Made by a program: the position numbers and the translations under genes. From Dictyocoela muelleri (lineage: Eukaryota; Microsporidia), in the NCBI GenBank assembly GCA_016256075.1, contig SDVU01000026.1, positions 1 to 27,225 of the forward strand: a DNA stretch of 27,225 nt. The letters are read 5' to 3'. Positions within the stretch are counted from its first letter, which is position 1; every line of letters starts with the position of its first letter. The notes under the pieces are model-generated. The model did not search any database. It saw only the letters and a program-made list of their open reading frames with translations, and was not told the DNA's origin. Of the stretch, positions 8,900-20,242 are shown one piece after another.

Positions 8900-9844
8900 A
8901 TGAAAGATACGAAAAAATTTCTGAATCATTATGAAAATAACAATCCTAAAGTTGGTAAAATACAAACTTATGGTCATGTGATAAACTTAACAGAAAAGAA
9001 AATTATTCAGCACAAAGGATATTCTGTGCCATTCAAATATAAACAAAGTGTAAAAGAACATCTAAAGGATCTAATATCCAAGAAAATAATTCGTCGATCC
9101 AAATCTTATTTTTCTTCACCTGCATTTGTAATACCTAAACCTGATATGTCTATTCGACTTGTGGTAGATTACAGAGCTCTTAATAAAATAACAGAATCAC
9201 AACAATTCCCATATCCAAAATTAAAAGATCAGTTTTATGATTTAAAAGGATCTAAATTATTTTCAAAAATTGATTTGCATTCAGGTTATTACCAGCTTAA
9301 AATTGCCAATGATGATATTCATAAAAACGCATTCACTATACTTAATGATAAATATGAATTTCTAAGGTTACCTTTTGGTCTTAAAAACGCGCCATTCCAT
9401 TTTCAACAGGCAATGTGTGAACTATTTAATGATATTGATTTTGTAAAAATATTTTTAGACGATATACTCGTATTTAGCAAATCTGAAGCGGAACATAAAA
9501 TCCATCTTCTAGAGATACTAAAACGATTATGGAACGCCAAAGTAAAAATTAATTTCAAGAAAAGTGAATTTTTTCAAACTGAAATATTATATCTAGGGCA
9601 AATAATAAATGGAAAATACATAAAACCTGATGTAAGTAAATTGACAAAAATAAAAGGCATTGGAATTCCTGCAAGTAAAAGACAATTAATGAAAATTATC
9701 GGATCAATTCAATGGTTTAGACCATATATTACTAATCTTAGTAATAAAATTAATCCGTTGGCGTCAAAATTGAAAAAAGAAGTGAAATTTAAATGGTGTG
9801 ATAGCGATTCTAAAATTCTTAATGAGGTATATGAGTGTATTTAA
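8900..9844 (+). pseudogene. Reverse transcriptase part of fossil 1
   Basis: A 314-residue stretch with the Ty3/gypsy reverse transcriptase blocks in order. These are RLVVDYRALNKIT, FSKIDLHSGYYQLKI, LPFGLKNAPFHFQQAM and the catalytic-type FLDDILVFS, followed by YLGQII and the connection region. It is the best preserved part of the element and fixes the family. Confidence 0.9.
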
Positions 9845-11212
9845 AATCAACCAAAACTTCATTATCCTGAGTTAAATAAAATTTTTGATCTTTATACAGA
9901 CGCAAGTAATTCTGCCATAGGAAGCGTTCTTATACAAGATGATAAAATAATTTCGATATACAGTAATAAACTCTCTTAAGTTGAAAAAAGATATACATCT
10001 GCAGATCAAGAAATGTAAGCTATCTATAAATCATTATTGAAAATTCGAAATATCATGTTAAGAAGCAAAATTACTGTATTCACTGATGATAAAAATATAA
10101 TACCGAATTAAGTGATTTAATTAAAAGAATAATGCGATAGAAAATGATACTCCAAGAAAATGATTATTCAATGAAATATCATGAAGGTAAACTTAATAAA
10201 GGTGACGATGCATTATCAAGGATGTTGAAAATTACAAAAGTACCTGATACATTTTATTCTCATAAAAATATGGCCTTAGAATTGACTAAGAATGGTACTA
10301 AAAACAATTAAGGTAAATTTTTATTTTCACAAAATAATTAAATAAAGATTTTGAAAAAAAATTCATGAAACAATTGGCCATTCTGGCATATCAAGTCTAT
10401 ATAATACCTTAAAGAAAATTATAAAAGTTAACAAATTAAAAAAGTAGCAGTTTAATTATTCAAGAGTGTCATAAGTGCCAAACATGTAAGCATTTTTTGA
10501 CAAATAAACCACCATCTAAAGGATATTTCTATAACGAAACGCCGAATGATTTTGTATCTACTGACATTGTAGGCCCATATACTGAACTTTCAAAAATTTG
10601 CGGGGGTATGAAGGTGTTTATTCTTACAATTACTGACATATGCACAAGATGCACCAAGGTAAAAGTAATTACTAAAATAACATCAAAATCAATTCTTAAA
10701 GCTTTTAAATAAATCTGGTTTGATAATTATGGTGTTCCTAAGAAAATATTGACAGATCATGGTAAGACTATGTCAGCAGAGATTTTAAAGATTCAGTATC
10801 AAGAATGGGAATAGTGGTAAAACACAGTATAATATTGAATCCTACAGGAAATTCTATTTCGGAACGAGTCAATAAAACAATAAATGAAATAATGAGAATG
10901 TATGCTTTCAAATTGAAAACTCATGAGATTGAAGAAATAATTGAAAATCGTTTGAATCTCATATGCCACAGCACATTAAATGTATCACCTTTTGAATTAT
11001 TTTTAGGCTATAAACCCTTCACATACGAACCAATATCTTCGATTAGAGATCTAATTAAAGAATCAAATCACAAAACGAGAAATAAAGCAATTTCAAGAAT
11101 ACAACAAAATTCAAATTTAGAATTCTATAAACATTTAATTAATGAATATGTTTACGTAAGAGCAATCTATAATGGTAAACTAGCTTCTTTATGGAAGGAC
11201 TTTTCAAGGTAA
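9845..11212 (+). pseudogene. RNase H and integrase parts of fossil 1
   Basis: The RNase H part begins near 9860 with IFDLYTDASNSAIGSVL. The integrase part covers about 10360-11212, with an HHCC-type start near 10360-10490, the core beginning with DFVSTDIVGP near 10549, and NRLNLICHSTLNVSPFELF further on. The integrase follows the reverse transcriptase, which is the Ty3/gypsy rather than the Ty1/copia order. Confidence 0.82.
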
Positions 11213-11329
11213 TTGAGATTTGCGAAAGATCAAATAGGGCGATAATCGATCGAAGAGGAAAATGGATTTGGTATAATTTTAAATCTTTGAAATCAAGTTT
11301 GTATAAAAATTGTTTGGTGGAGGGGTGAC

Positions 11330-11626
11330 TGTGATATCCACAATATAAAATTCATAATTTTAATATTGTCATTAAAATTATGAATTAAGGATTAATATTT
11401 AACAAAATGTAAATTGTAAATTTAATATATCATAAATAATACCCAATTTAGTAATATTAAAAATTAATCTATAAATTTTAAATATAAAAGAAAATGAATT
11501 CTTATAACGATGAGGAAATTTTATAAATAAAAATTTAATAAAAAGATTTCCAAAAAAAAGTTTTTAGACATAAGTCTATTTTATTGAATTTTATATCCTT
11601 GAGAGTTTTTCCTCAAGGATTCCTCA
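11330..11626 (+). repeat. 3' LTR of fossil 1
   Basis: Second LTR copy, preceded directly by the purine-rich tract. See the 5' LTR at 7400-7697. Confidence 0.88.
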
Positions 11627-12060
11627 ATTTTTTTTAGAAATTTTAATATAGAGATAAGATAGGTTATAAAATAATAAAAAATAAGGGCTAAAAGTTATGT
11701 AAAAAATTATATTTTAGAGAAGAATTTCAGCTGCTTTTCTAAAATTATAGCGAGTTAATCACAAATAAAAAAAGTCTATATTTATGCAAAATAAATCTGT
11801 ATTTATGCAAAAAATAACAATATTTGAGCAAAATGGATCTATTTCTTTGTAAAATGTGTCTATAACTTTCCAAAATAATAATGAAACGTAAAAAAAACTA
11901 TGGTAATCATATAAGGTACTATAATAATACACGAGTAGCTATAATCTAAGATTTAAATCTAATAATGAAAGCGGAGCATTACTCGTTTCTAAAATTTAAA
12001 TAGACTGTATACTCATATTTTAAGACAAGCTTCATATAAAATTTTTAGATTTATTTGAGT
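11627..12060. other. Low-complexity spacer with minisatellite traces
   Basis: AT-rich, no gene. Around 11780-11875 it holds loose units ending gtctataactttcc or tctgtatttatgcaaaa. These resemble the reverse complement of the array at 25205-25560. Confidence 0.45.
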
Positions 12061-12700
12061 CGCATATGCGTGTACATGATGTTTTTTTTACAAATATATT
12101 TTTTTCTACTTGATATTTTATCTTGAATACACATATATGTCTACTTGATGGTTTTTTTATTGCTCATATTTAGAGAATATGATTTTTTTTTGGTACAAAA
12201 ATAGTCATACAAATCGTTTAAGATATAATGATGCATTATAAAAAATTAGTTCACCTTTAGTAACACATATATGTGTAACGGGAAAATTTTTTTACTATTA
12301 AACAAATATGTGTAATGAGGGTATTTCTTTATTACACAAATATGTAGAAAAGAATGTATTTTTATCACACATATTTGTGTAATTGGTTTTATTTATATTA
12401 AACATATATGTGAAATAGGAGTATTTTTATCACACATATTTTTAATATATGTATTTTTTATTACACATATTTTGTAATAAGTGTATTTTTTATCATATAT
12501 GTGAAAAAGTTTTCTTTTTATTACACATATGTCTGTAACGCGATAATGTTATTTATAACACATATATTTGTAATGGAAACATTATTACACATATATGTGT
12601 AATAAATGAATTTTTTATAATACATACGTGTGAATTAGTATTTTTTTCATTATACAAAATGTGTAATGATGTATTTTAAATAAAAATATATGAGTAATAA
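12060..12700. repeat. Array of ACACATATATGTGT dyads, about 32-bp period
   Basis: About 14 to 16 units, each built around a self-complementary core near (t)acacatatatgtgt(a), followed by aatg or aata and a T-rich spacer. Well-kept cores lie near 12262, 12368, 12399 and 12583; others carry one to four changes. Each unit is a small palindrome, so every unit offers a dyad-symmetric site on both strands. It could be a satellite, a protein-binding array or a hairpin-prone tract. No gene is present. Confidence 0.8.
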
Positions 12701-12980
12701 ATCGTTTATGGTTTATAGGTATATTGAAAAAAAAATTCTTACTAATTTAGTTATCGTTTTATAAAAAATATCCAATACATCATTGTAGAATTCAATATTA
12801 CTGTATATTTTTACTCCCGAAATTCGCTAAAAAAATAAATCATATCGTATATTTTTTATAACATTTCCCTTTTTGATTTATGAGCATTAATTATCAATTA
12901 AATAATTAAATTCCGAGTACGACGCTCAATTTTAGTTTCACTGCATCACGAGAAAACTAAAAAATAATATAGCACTATAT
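12701..12980. other. No recognisable feature
   Basis: AT-rich spacer between the dyad array and the second LTR fossil. No open frame, repeat or RNA gene recognised. Confidence 0.5.
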
Positions 12981-13187
12981 TGTAGTGTTTTGGAGATTTG
13001 TTAAAAATTTTATTTGTAGTAGAATGCTCTAAATCTCGATTATTTATCGTAAATAGTGTTTCAGTGTAATATTCTATGAATTGTGAATAAAACAAATGTG
13101 AATTTTAAAAATATCTTTAATTAAAAATTTAAATATAATTACGAGAAAGTTACTGACACCAAGAGTAAATAGTCAGTTTTATTATCA
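12981..13187 (+). repeat. 5' LTR of fossil 2
   Basis: Aligns with 16859-17068. Best shared blocks are attttatttgtag, tctcgatt and acgagaaagtt followed by aagagta. The right end (near attatca) is placed by where similarity stops. Confidence 0.8.
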
Positions 13188-14769
13188 AAATTTACCCGTA
13201 GTTTTTGTTCAGTCATTTTGCATGCAAAGACGACTCAAAGGTCGCAAAATTACCGAAATTAAATTTTAACATCTGACAACAGAAAGTCGCACAAAACATT
13301 ACCTTTAACTTATGTAATACCGGGTATAGATTTTAGTGGCAAATTTGAATTGGAAATATTGGAGAATTAAAACAACTAGAATCTTACCATTGGTTTACAA
13401 TTCGAAAAGATTATTACTAATAGGAATTGAGATATCAAAAGTCAATACTTAGTATAACAAGAAATTGTTGATTTAGAAATTATCGACAAACTTGGCAAGC
13501 ATGATAACTTGAAAAATCTGAGAAAACAGTTAAAAATGTTGCAATACCCTCTTATAAGACTTCGTACTACACTAAAAACCCCCCAGTGTATAGCAAAATT
13601 TTTTTTTGATATGTATTAGAATATCACCAATAAAAAATATATTTAGCTGAAAAAATACATTTTTGCTTACCATTATCTGTGAAATTAAATGAAAGACTGA
13701 TAAAAGACTGAGTTCTACAAAATTTAGATTCGAATGTTTATTTAAGAAATCGAGAGATTAATATTTTAAAGTAAAAGAAATAATGAAAAGTATACAGACA
13801 GTAGAAAAAAAAATCTTGAATAAGAACAAAATTACAAAAAAAAATATGAAAAAAAATAAATCAATATCAACGGAAAAAATTTATTGATCTAATAAAAATA
13901 TTTTAAGAGATTAATCAAACATAAATCATGAAATACTAAACATTATAACAATATAAATACAATTCATACTATAATAATGAAGGGTACTGTAATTTACATC
14001 AAACATCTAAACATAGTAACGAAAATTGCCGGTTAAAGAAGCATGATAGACAAAAAAAACAATACCTTAAAGTTATACGAAAAAAAAAAACTTAAATATA
14101 ATAATCAATCTTACTTTTAAAACTGAAATTAAAGGCAAATCTGTATAACTTTTTATAAGATACAGGAGTTACACGTAATTTCTTTAATAAAGAATTGTTC
14201 AAAAAATTGTATTTAAAAAATTTAAGAAGTCTCAGTAGAATTCTGAAATTGAACGAAGAATAACATAAATAGTAGGCAGATATAACTTAAAATAAAACAA
14301 CATCCTGATATAAATTTTAAAGTAGAGATATCGATTGTTTTCGATTTTAATAATGAAATTATAATTGGGATGGAAATGTTAACTTAAAATGAAATAAAAC
14401 TTGATTCTAATAAAGAGGTTTTTTTTTTAATCAATAAATTATTATATCTTAACCAAAGGAAAATATCAGATAAAATTCGATTAATATAGACTCAAAAAAT
14501 AAATGTCTTGATCTCGAAAAAAAATGAAAAAAAATAAATCTTGCAATGGTTTAATAAATAAGTATGATCATGATATTAAACTGGATAAATTAAAACCAAT
14601 AGTTGTAAAAAAAAAAATACAAACTTTACTAAAACCTCGAAAATATGTTTTAGAACATATAAAATTACTAGGAATCAGTATAATTTTATGCAAATCCTAT
14701 TCCTATATTCTTTTCCTGATTATATTAAACCTAAGAAACATAACAAAATTCGTTTAATTGTTTATTACA

Positions 14770-15250
14770 GAGAATTAGATATGCACACAGAACTGAATCT
14801 TGGCCACCCATAAATCTATATAAGCAATTTATAGATATACATTGCTTTAAAATTTTTTTCTCAGCTCGATTTAGATCAAGGATATATCTATATCCTTATT
14901 AATAAAAAAGAATGTTTTAAGACTGCATTCACGATATTAAAAAGAAAGTATCATTATAATCAATCGCCTTTCGGATTAAAAAAAAGGCGCCTTTTGCATT
15001 TCAAAAGTTATCAGTATAAAATTAGGAGATCTTGAATATACAAAAATTTTTCTCGATGACATACTAATTTCTAGTATTAACTAAAATGATTATGTTAAAA
15101 AAAAAAATCGTATTTGAACGTTTGAAAAAAATCACTGTATAATTAATTTTGATAAAAGTTCATTTTGTCTAAAAGAAGTTATATTCCTGATTTATCAAAT
15201 AGATGCCATTTGTTCTCTTGTTTTTTCAACTTATGAAAAATTGAAGATAA
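14770..15250 (+). pseudogene. Reverse transcriptase traces of fossil 2
   Basis: Short stretches resembling the Ty3/gypsy reverse transcriptase are visible, including a QSPFGLKK-like block near 14965 and FLDDILISS near 15050-15075. Weak RNase H-like and integrase-like traces follow near 15480-15660 and 16360-16500. Preservation is poor. Confidence 0.72.
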
Positions 15251-16858
15251 ATTTTACCGCGAACAAAAAACGACTCATGTCACTAATGGGTCTAATACAA
15301 GGCTTGCGACTATAAATAAAAGATATAAGTATAAAAATAGCACCGATTACAAATTTATTAAAAAGAATAAACAATTTAAATGTTTTAATGAACATTTATT
15401 AATAGCTAAAGATATTCTGAAAGGATTGAAATAAAAAATAAGTATTTATTATCTAGATACGACACTATCATATACAATATTTAATAAAGCTTGCAAGAAT
15501 GGTTTGGTTCTGTAATAATAGAAAATAAAAATCTTATAGAACTCTTTAGTAAGATTTTTTTTGATATTGAAAAATAGTACTCTATTGTAGAAAAAGAATT
15601 CCTTGCGGTAGTCGAAGTTATTCAAGATAAAAGGGAGATTTTAATAAGATGAAAAATTTAAATTTATACTGATAACAAAAATATAAAAGTTACAACAATA
15701 TCTACTAAAAGAATTTTTGTTTAAAATAAATATTACAAGTAGTGTATAGTCAAATATCTTAAAATCTGCTAGCAAATAACAAATCTGCAGATTTCATATA
15801 TAGATCGTTCCATTTCACTAAGAAAACGACAAATATTACACAGCATTTTAATACTAACTTCTAACTTAAAAGAAAAAATCAGTAATAATGATGATTGTAT
15901 TAGTTAAATTAGAAAATTACACATCGATTACAACATCCAACCGCAAATCTTTATATTTGCCTTTAGAAAAGATATTAAATTATAATCATATATTCCAAAA
16001 AAAGCCAAAATATCTAAGAATGTCAATGCTGCCAAATTAATAAACATAATAATATTAAATAAAGTAATGTAAAAAGCTCTCTTCAAATAGAAATCTAGCT
16101 TAAAAAATCTTATATAATATACCAGACCCTTTATCAATCACTTAAATAAAAAAAAATAAAAAAAAAATAACATTGGCAATTTTATAGATTTTTATAAATA
16201 CTTACAATTCCGTCTAATATGAAAAATTTAAAATCTGCTGAAGTAATTAAAGTTTAAAACAAAATTTATTAAAAAAATAGGCATACGTAAAAAAGGTGAT
16301 AGGTTTAGGCAGACAGTACATTTGTCTCCTTTTAAAAAATTTTAAAAAAGAATTGTATTAAAATTTATATACATATTTCAAGAATCCTACTGGTAATAGT
16401 ATTTAAAAAAAACGAATAACCGGGATATAATACGGACTTGTGCAATTGAAGTCTCATATCTCGCATTTAAATATATTGAAGAAAGTATTTACGTAAAACT
16501 GATTCATAACTTCTATCGATCATTTCTCACAACACCATATTTATTAAATTTTTGATAAATCTAGTCATAATAATAGTATTTAAAAAATTTAAATGAATCG
16601 AGAAAAAGAGCAATTTAAAATTGTAACAAAAATAAATTAAAAAAAAAATGATAAAACAAAAGAAATTTAATATTAATATAAAATTAAAGATTGTGTATAA
16701 AATAAATCGAACAGTTTTTAAAAAAGAAAAATTATGGAAAAACCCATTTATTTAATATAAAAGAAATAAAAAAACAGGAGGATATTATTAATTAAACAAA
16801 ATTATGATCAATGGGTCAATGTTAAAAACGTCAGAACAATATTGAGGGAGGGGTATAA

Positions 16859-17068
16859 TGTAGGGTTTTAAAAATTGATACAAATTTTATTTGTAGATTA
16901 AAAAACTCTACATCTCGATTCTTTTATCGGAAATAGCTTTTCAGTTAAAGTATTTAATGAATCTGTAATTTAAATAAATGTTAATTTCAAAAATATCTAT
17001 TATTGAAATTAAATCTAATTACGAGAAAGTTCTTGACATCAAGAGTATATATGTCAGATGTATTCTCG
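16859..17068 (+). repeat. 3' LTR of fossil 2
   Basis: Second LTR copy, preceded by the purine-rich tract. See 12981-13187. Confidence 0.8.
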
Positions 17069-18845
17069 ATATAAAGCCCATAGATTCTATGACACAGCAA
17101 TTTATAGAAAAACAAAAATAAGACTGTAGCTTGTATAATTCCCGTCGCATGTTAGTTGTGTGATGCGCAGAGCGCGCGAAAATATAAAATTATTATTTAT
17201 AAGATATTTTAATTGTTACAAATATTAGAAAAAATAAAAAAGCATCGATTATTTTTTTCCAATGTAATTAAAGTTGTATTAAGTAATAGTAATGGTCGCA
17301 AGCGAAACGCTTACATACTAAAAGCAAACGGGTAAGATTCTCAGTGAAGATTTTTTTTGTTTAAATTTCTTTTATTTTATTAAAATATTTTTTTTTAATT
17401 TTTTTATTTTAATTTTAAAAATTATAATTTTTTTTTTAATTTTTATTTTAAAATTTTTATTTTGGAAATCTATTTTTAAATAAGAATTGATTGATGTTTT
17501 ATGATTAATTTTTTTTGAACATTTATTGTCGAGCGTGAAGCTCAAAACATTCGTTCGTAGACTTTTGATTGATTATTTTTTTGGGATTTTAAATTAACAT
17601 TTTATTAATCTTTTGAAAGAAAAGTTTTATAATCTACACTGTATTACGAAAAAAATATAAAAAAATATAATTATATCAATTCTAAGTATAAGAGGTAATT
17701 TTAATTAAAATATTTATATTGTAAAATTTTATTTTTTATAATTAAAATAGCAATTACGGTAAATTTTTTAAAATATTCGGAATCACAAATTTTATTATTT
17801 TTCAATAAAGAATTTATATATTTTAAAAAATATATTTATGATCAAGGGTCGAGCTATTAAGCAGCCATTACCAATACTATTTTTATGTTATAAATAAAGC
17901 CTTATTTTGTAATTAAATTAATATAATACTAATCTCAGTTGTTGATATAACTATTTTGTATATAATATTATAACACTTAGTAATATATATAGTGTGTAGC
18001 GTTTCTCGCATAGATGTAACGCCTTACGCTTGGATTAATGCTCTCGAATTGTAAAAAAAAGAAAATTGAGTTAAATTGAAAGTAAAATAGGAGGACGTAA
18101 GCATGTCGCGCGTTTCGCGCGCCACAAAAATAAGGTTAAAGGTAATTTAATAAAAAGTAAAAGCAACATAAAATAATTTAAAAAGAAAATTGAATATCAG
18201 AAGTCAAGATTAAAGTGATAAGTATAGCTTTAGAATAATTAAAAAAAATAAACATATTTTTTTTAAAAAATAGCAATATAGTAAGCATATATTTAAGTAC
18301 AGTAAAAATTTAACTAGAATGTATAATGATAAATATATTGATTCGTCTCTGATTTATCATAAAAAATGTTTGTAAAAAAATTGTTTGGCAAATCTTATAT
18401 GTATTATGGTGTTTTGAGCATTTATTTGACTATTAAAATTTCTATTTTTACTCATAGGGAGTGTTTTAGGGTTTTTAGTTTCATATATTTAAAATTTTTT
18501 TTATAATCTCAATCTTCGCCCTTTCTTTTGATGTTTTTTTTAGTTTTAGTATGATATTTCCAAACATATGTTATATTAAAATATTCTACCCGATTTTTAT
18601 TTAACAAATTATTGTTGTGAATTAAAGTAATTAGTATATATAAATACTTATATACGATAAGTATAGATTTCATGAAAAAATAAGATATTTTGCAAGTTGA
18701 GTGTTTCTAACAAATTAGAATAAAAAAATTTTTAGATGTTTAATAAATTTATGAGCTGATCAAATCTTTTGTTTTAAGATATGATACTGGTTTTTAATAA
18801 AATAGACTCTTACGCAAGGTTGTATACACAATAAATAGAATGATA
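17069..18845. other. Gene-free AT-rich region with GC-rich modules
   Basis: No open frame of note. Against very AT-rich DNA stand five short CpG-rich modules at about 17148-17180, 17293-17322, 17529-17560, 17997-18035 and 18094-18124. Three share a gcgtttcgc-like core or its complement near a (g)taagc or gcttac block. The one at 18104-18122 forms a CGCGCG-TTT-CGCGCG hairpin. The rest of the region looks like decayed sequence. Confidence 0.55.
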
Positions 18846-19160
18846 TATTATCTTTTAAAATTCGTCTAAACTAATCTATTTTTAACTCTCAATTATAATT
18901 CTTTAAACAATCCATTAATTTTCAAAACTTAATTTTTAACCATAGATTTTTAACATTTAATTTTAAACTTAAATATTCAACCCTAGATTTTCACCCTTAA
19001 TTTTCAGCGCTTATTTATCAGCCTATTTGTTAAAATTAAATTTATCTCCTATTTTTTTAACCTTTTCTAACAATATTTTTTAAAATATTTTTTATGTCTT
19101 ATTAAATACCACTCATTTTATTGTTATTTATTTTCAACTAAGGATAAAAAATTAGAATGT
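18846..19160. repeat. Degenerate pyrimidine-rich array left of the gene cassette
   Basis: Loose repeats of the type ttttaaccctaga, ttcaaccctagatttt and acccttaattttcag, similar to 400-1085 and 25600-25890. It lies about 100 bp outside the left tRNA-headed repeat. It has a purine-rich counterpart on the far side of the cassette. Confidence 0.6.
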
Positions 19161-19266
19161 TTTTAGTAAAAAAAAATAACGTAAAGATAAAAAAAATCGT
19201 GACAAATATTCGCGGTTTATTTATAATTCTCCTAACGCAAAAGCTTTTTTAAAATTGTTTTACAAA

Positions 19267-19729
19267 GCCAGATAGCTCAGTATGTAAACACTCTTGAATG
19301 TAAAATTTAAGAATCGTGGTACGAATCCCGCTGACGTAACTTTTTAATAAATAATGCGGAATGACATTAAGCGGTAAAAACTATAGAAATATAGTATTAA
19401 TATACTGTTTTTCCAGTGTGGTATAGCTGATTAAGACTTGGTCTAATATTACAATGAAGCAGAAGAGACTCTCATAGGTGTGGGGAAGAGTGCGGCGACG
19501 CATCTCGGCAAAAAGTAGTAATTAATAAAATATAATTAAAAAGCCTCTTATTATTGTATCCTGCCGAGTCATTGATAAAACGAAAATCGCGTATACAGCT
19601 GGGCTTCTGGGTAGCTTAGGAAGTGACGTATTATTGGAACACCAGATCAAAGGTCATAAGACTATGGTTGGAGACAACTCTCCGGGTTGACAGCTATGGA
19701 TGTTGTCAGCATGTAATATATAATATATT
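19267..19729 (+). mobile_element. tRNA-headed SINE-like repeat, copy 3
   Basis: Begins gccagatagctcagtatgta (A box), with a B-box-like gtacgaatcc near 19319-19328. The conserved hairpin is at 19488-19506, followed by the block cgcgtatacagctgggcttc near 19588. It ends tgttgtcagcatgtaatata. By eye it is about 85 percent identical to copy 4 and less so to copies 1 and 2. Its tail end lies about 60 bp before the first host gene. Confidence 0.8.
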
Positions 19730-19784
19730 CAGATATTGATTAATAAACATTTTAATTAAAAATAAAAATTATGTTTTTTAGTCA

Positions 19785-19787
19785 CCC
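19785..19787 (+). promoter_or_regulatory. CCC start signal of the CCCH-RING gene
   Basis: The string gtcaccc directly touches the ATG at 19788. Microsporidian genes commonly carry a CCC-type tract just before the start codon, marking a very short 5' leader. The same tcacccatg occurs at the next gene, which supports both starts. Confidence 0.75.
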
Positions 19788-20045
19788 ATGGATACACATA
19801 AAACAATTTGCAAGCCATTCATGGAGACTGGTTATTGCGGATACGGTGATACATGTAAATATTTGCATATTAGAGGTGTTGATGAAAGTAATTGCCCGAT
19901 TTGTAACATGCCTTTTAATATCAAAGTAAGAGCAAATTGTGGTCATTGTTTTTGTCTAAAATGTATTTCTAATGAATATTTAAAGAATGAGAATTGTCCA
20001 GTTTGTAAGAAAATTATTTCAGGCGGTTTTGTAATTGAAGATTGA
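19788..20045 (+). CDS. CWC24: Minimal CCCH + RING zinc-finger protein, Cwc24/RNF113A-like
   Basis: This is an 85-residue protein with two zinc-binding modules and almost nothing else. Residues 8-27 form a CCCH finger (C8-x8-C17-x5-C23-x3-H27) with the [13 protein letters not shown] core typical of Cwc24/RNF113A. Residues 36-73 form a C3HC4 RING finger (C36, C39, C51, H53, C56, C59, C70, C73), followed by GGFVIED. In yeast and human this CCCH-then-RING order belongs to a spliceosome protein that acts around the 5' splice site before the first catalytic step; the human RING has ubiquitin-ligase activity. Yeast Cwc24 is about 259 residues, so the long N-terminus and the linker are lost here, in line with microsporidian protein shrinkage. 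The ATG is fixed by the adjacent CCC tract. A different CCCH-RING protein such as a makorin is less likely, because makorins carry more CCCH fingers. Family confidence is high, orthology moderate. Confidence 0.85.
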   Translation: MDTHKTICKPFMETGYCGYGDTCKYLHIRGVDESNCPICNMPFNIKVRANCGHCFCLKCISNEYLKNENCPVCKKIISGGFVIED

Positions 20046-20239
20046 TTTTCTACGTATTAAAAATAATTACTATCAATAATTATTATTTTCAAATAATTTA
20101 TTTTTAAAAATTTGTTAAAAGTTGTTATTTATTTAAATTTTTAAACAAAAATGATTTTTTCAATAAAACGGCTCTTTCATGTTTAATTGATTTTTAGAAA
20201 TCAAAATTTTTAAAGAAAATAATTTTGGAGAAATAATCA
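20046..20239 (+). promoter_or_regulatory. Intergenic region and likely promoter of BUD23
   Basis: 197 bp of very AT-rich sequence separate the two genes. The last 40 bases before the CCC tract (aaagaaaataattttggag and onward) are A-rich and likely hold the core promoter. No terminator or clear polyadenylation signal could be singled out, though A/T-rich near-matches to AATAAA are present. Confidence 0.4.
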
Positions 20240-20242
20240 CCC
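20240..20242 (+). promoter_or_regulatory. CCC start signal of BUD23
   Basis: aatcaccc directly touches the ATG at 20243, the same tcacccatg context as the preceding gene. It supports this ATG as the true start, giving the family N-terminus M-S-x-P-E-H. Confidence 0.78.

Larger units (their letters stand above)
7400..11626 (+). mobile_element. Ty3/gypsy LTR retrotransposon fossil 1
   Basis: A 4.2 kb element bounded by two direct LTRs of about 298 bp that start tgtgatatcc and end cctca. A purine-rich tract (gtggaggggtga) sits just before the 3' LTR. Parts appear in the Ty3/gypsy order: gag-like region, aspartic protease region, reverse transcriptase, RNase H and integrase, all on the plus strand. 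It is broken, with on the order of ten or more breaks. The two LTRs differ at roughly one position in nine, so it is moderately old. No clear target-site duplication is visible. Confidence 0.9.
12981..17068 (+). mobile_element. Ty3/gypsy-like LTR retrotransposon fossil 2
   Basis: A 4.1 kb element between two direct LTRs of about 207-210 bp starting tgtag, with a purine-rich tract (gagggaggggtataa) before the 3' LTR. The interior keeps short reverse-transcriptase, RNase H-like and possible integrase traces in plus-strand order. It is heavily broken, with several dozen breaks. The LTRs differ at about one position in five, so it is clearly older than fossil 1. Its LTRs are not similar to those of fossil 1. 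Confidence 0.82.

Noticed and set aside
12060-12700. CRISPR array
   Set aside because: Units are short dyads with low-complexity T-rich spacers, there are no cas genes, and the context is eukaryotic.
15928-16137. Minus-strand 69-codon frame
   Set aside because: It lies within LTR fossil 2 opposite to its coding direction and has no family features.
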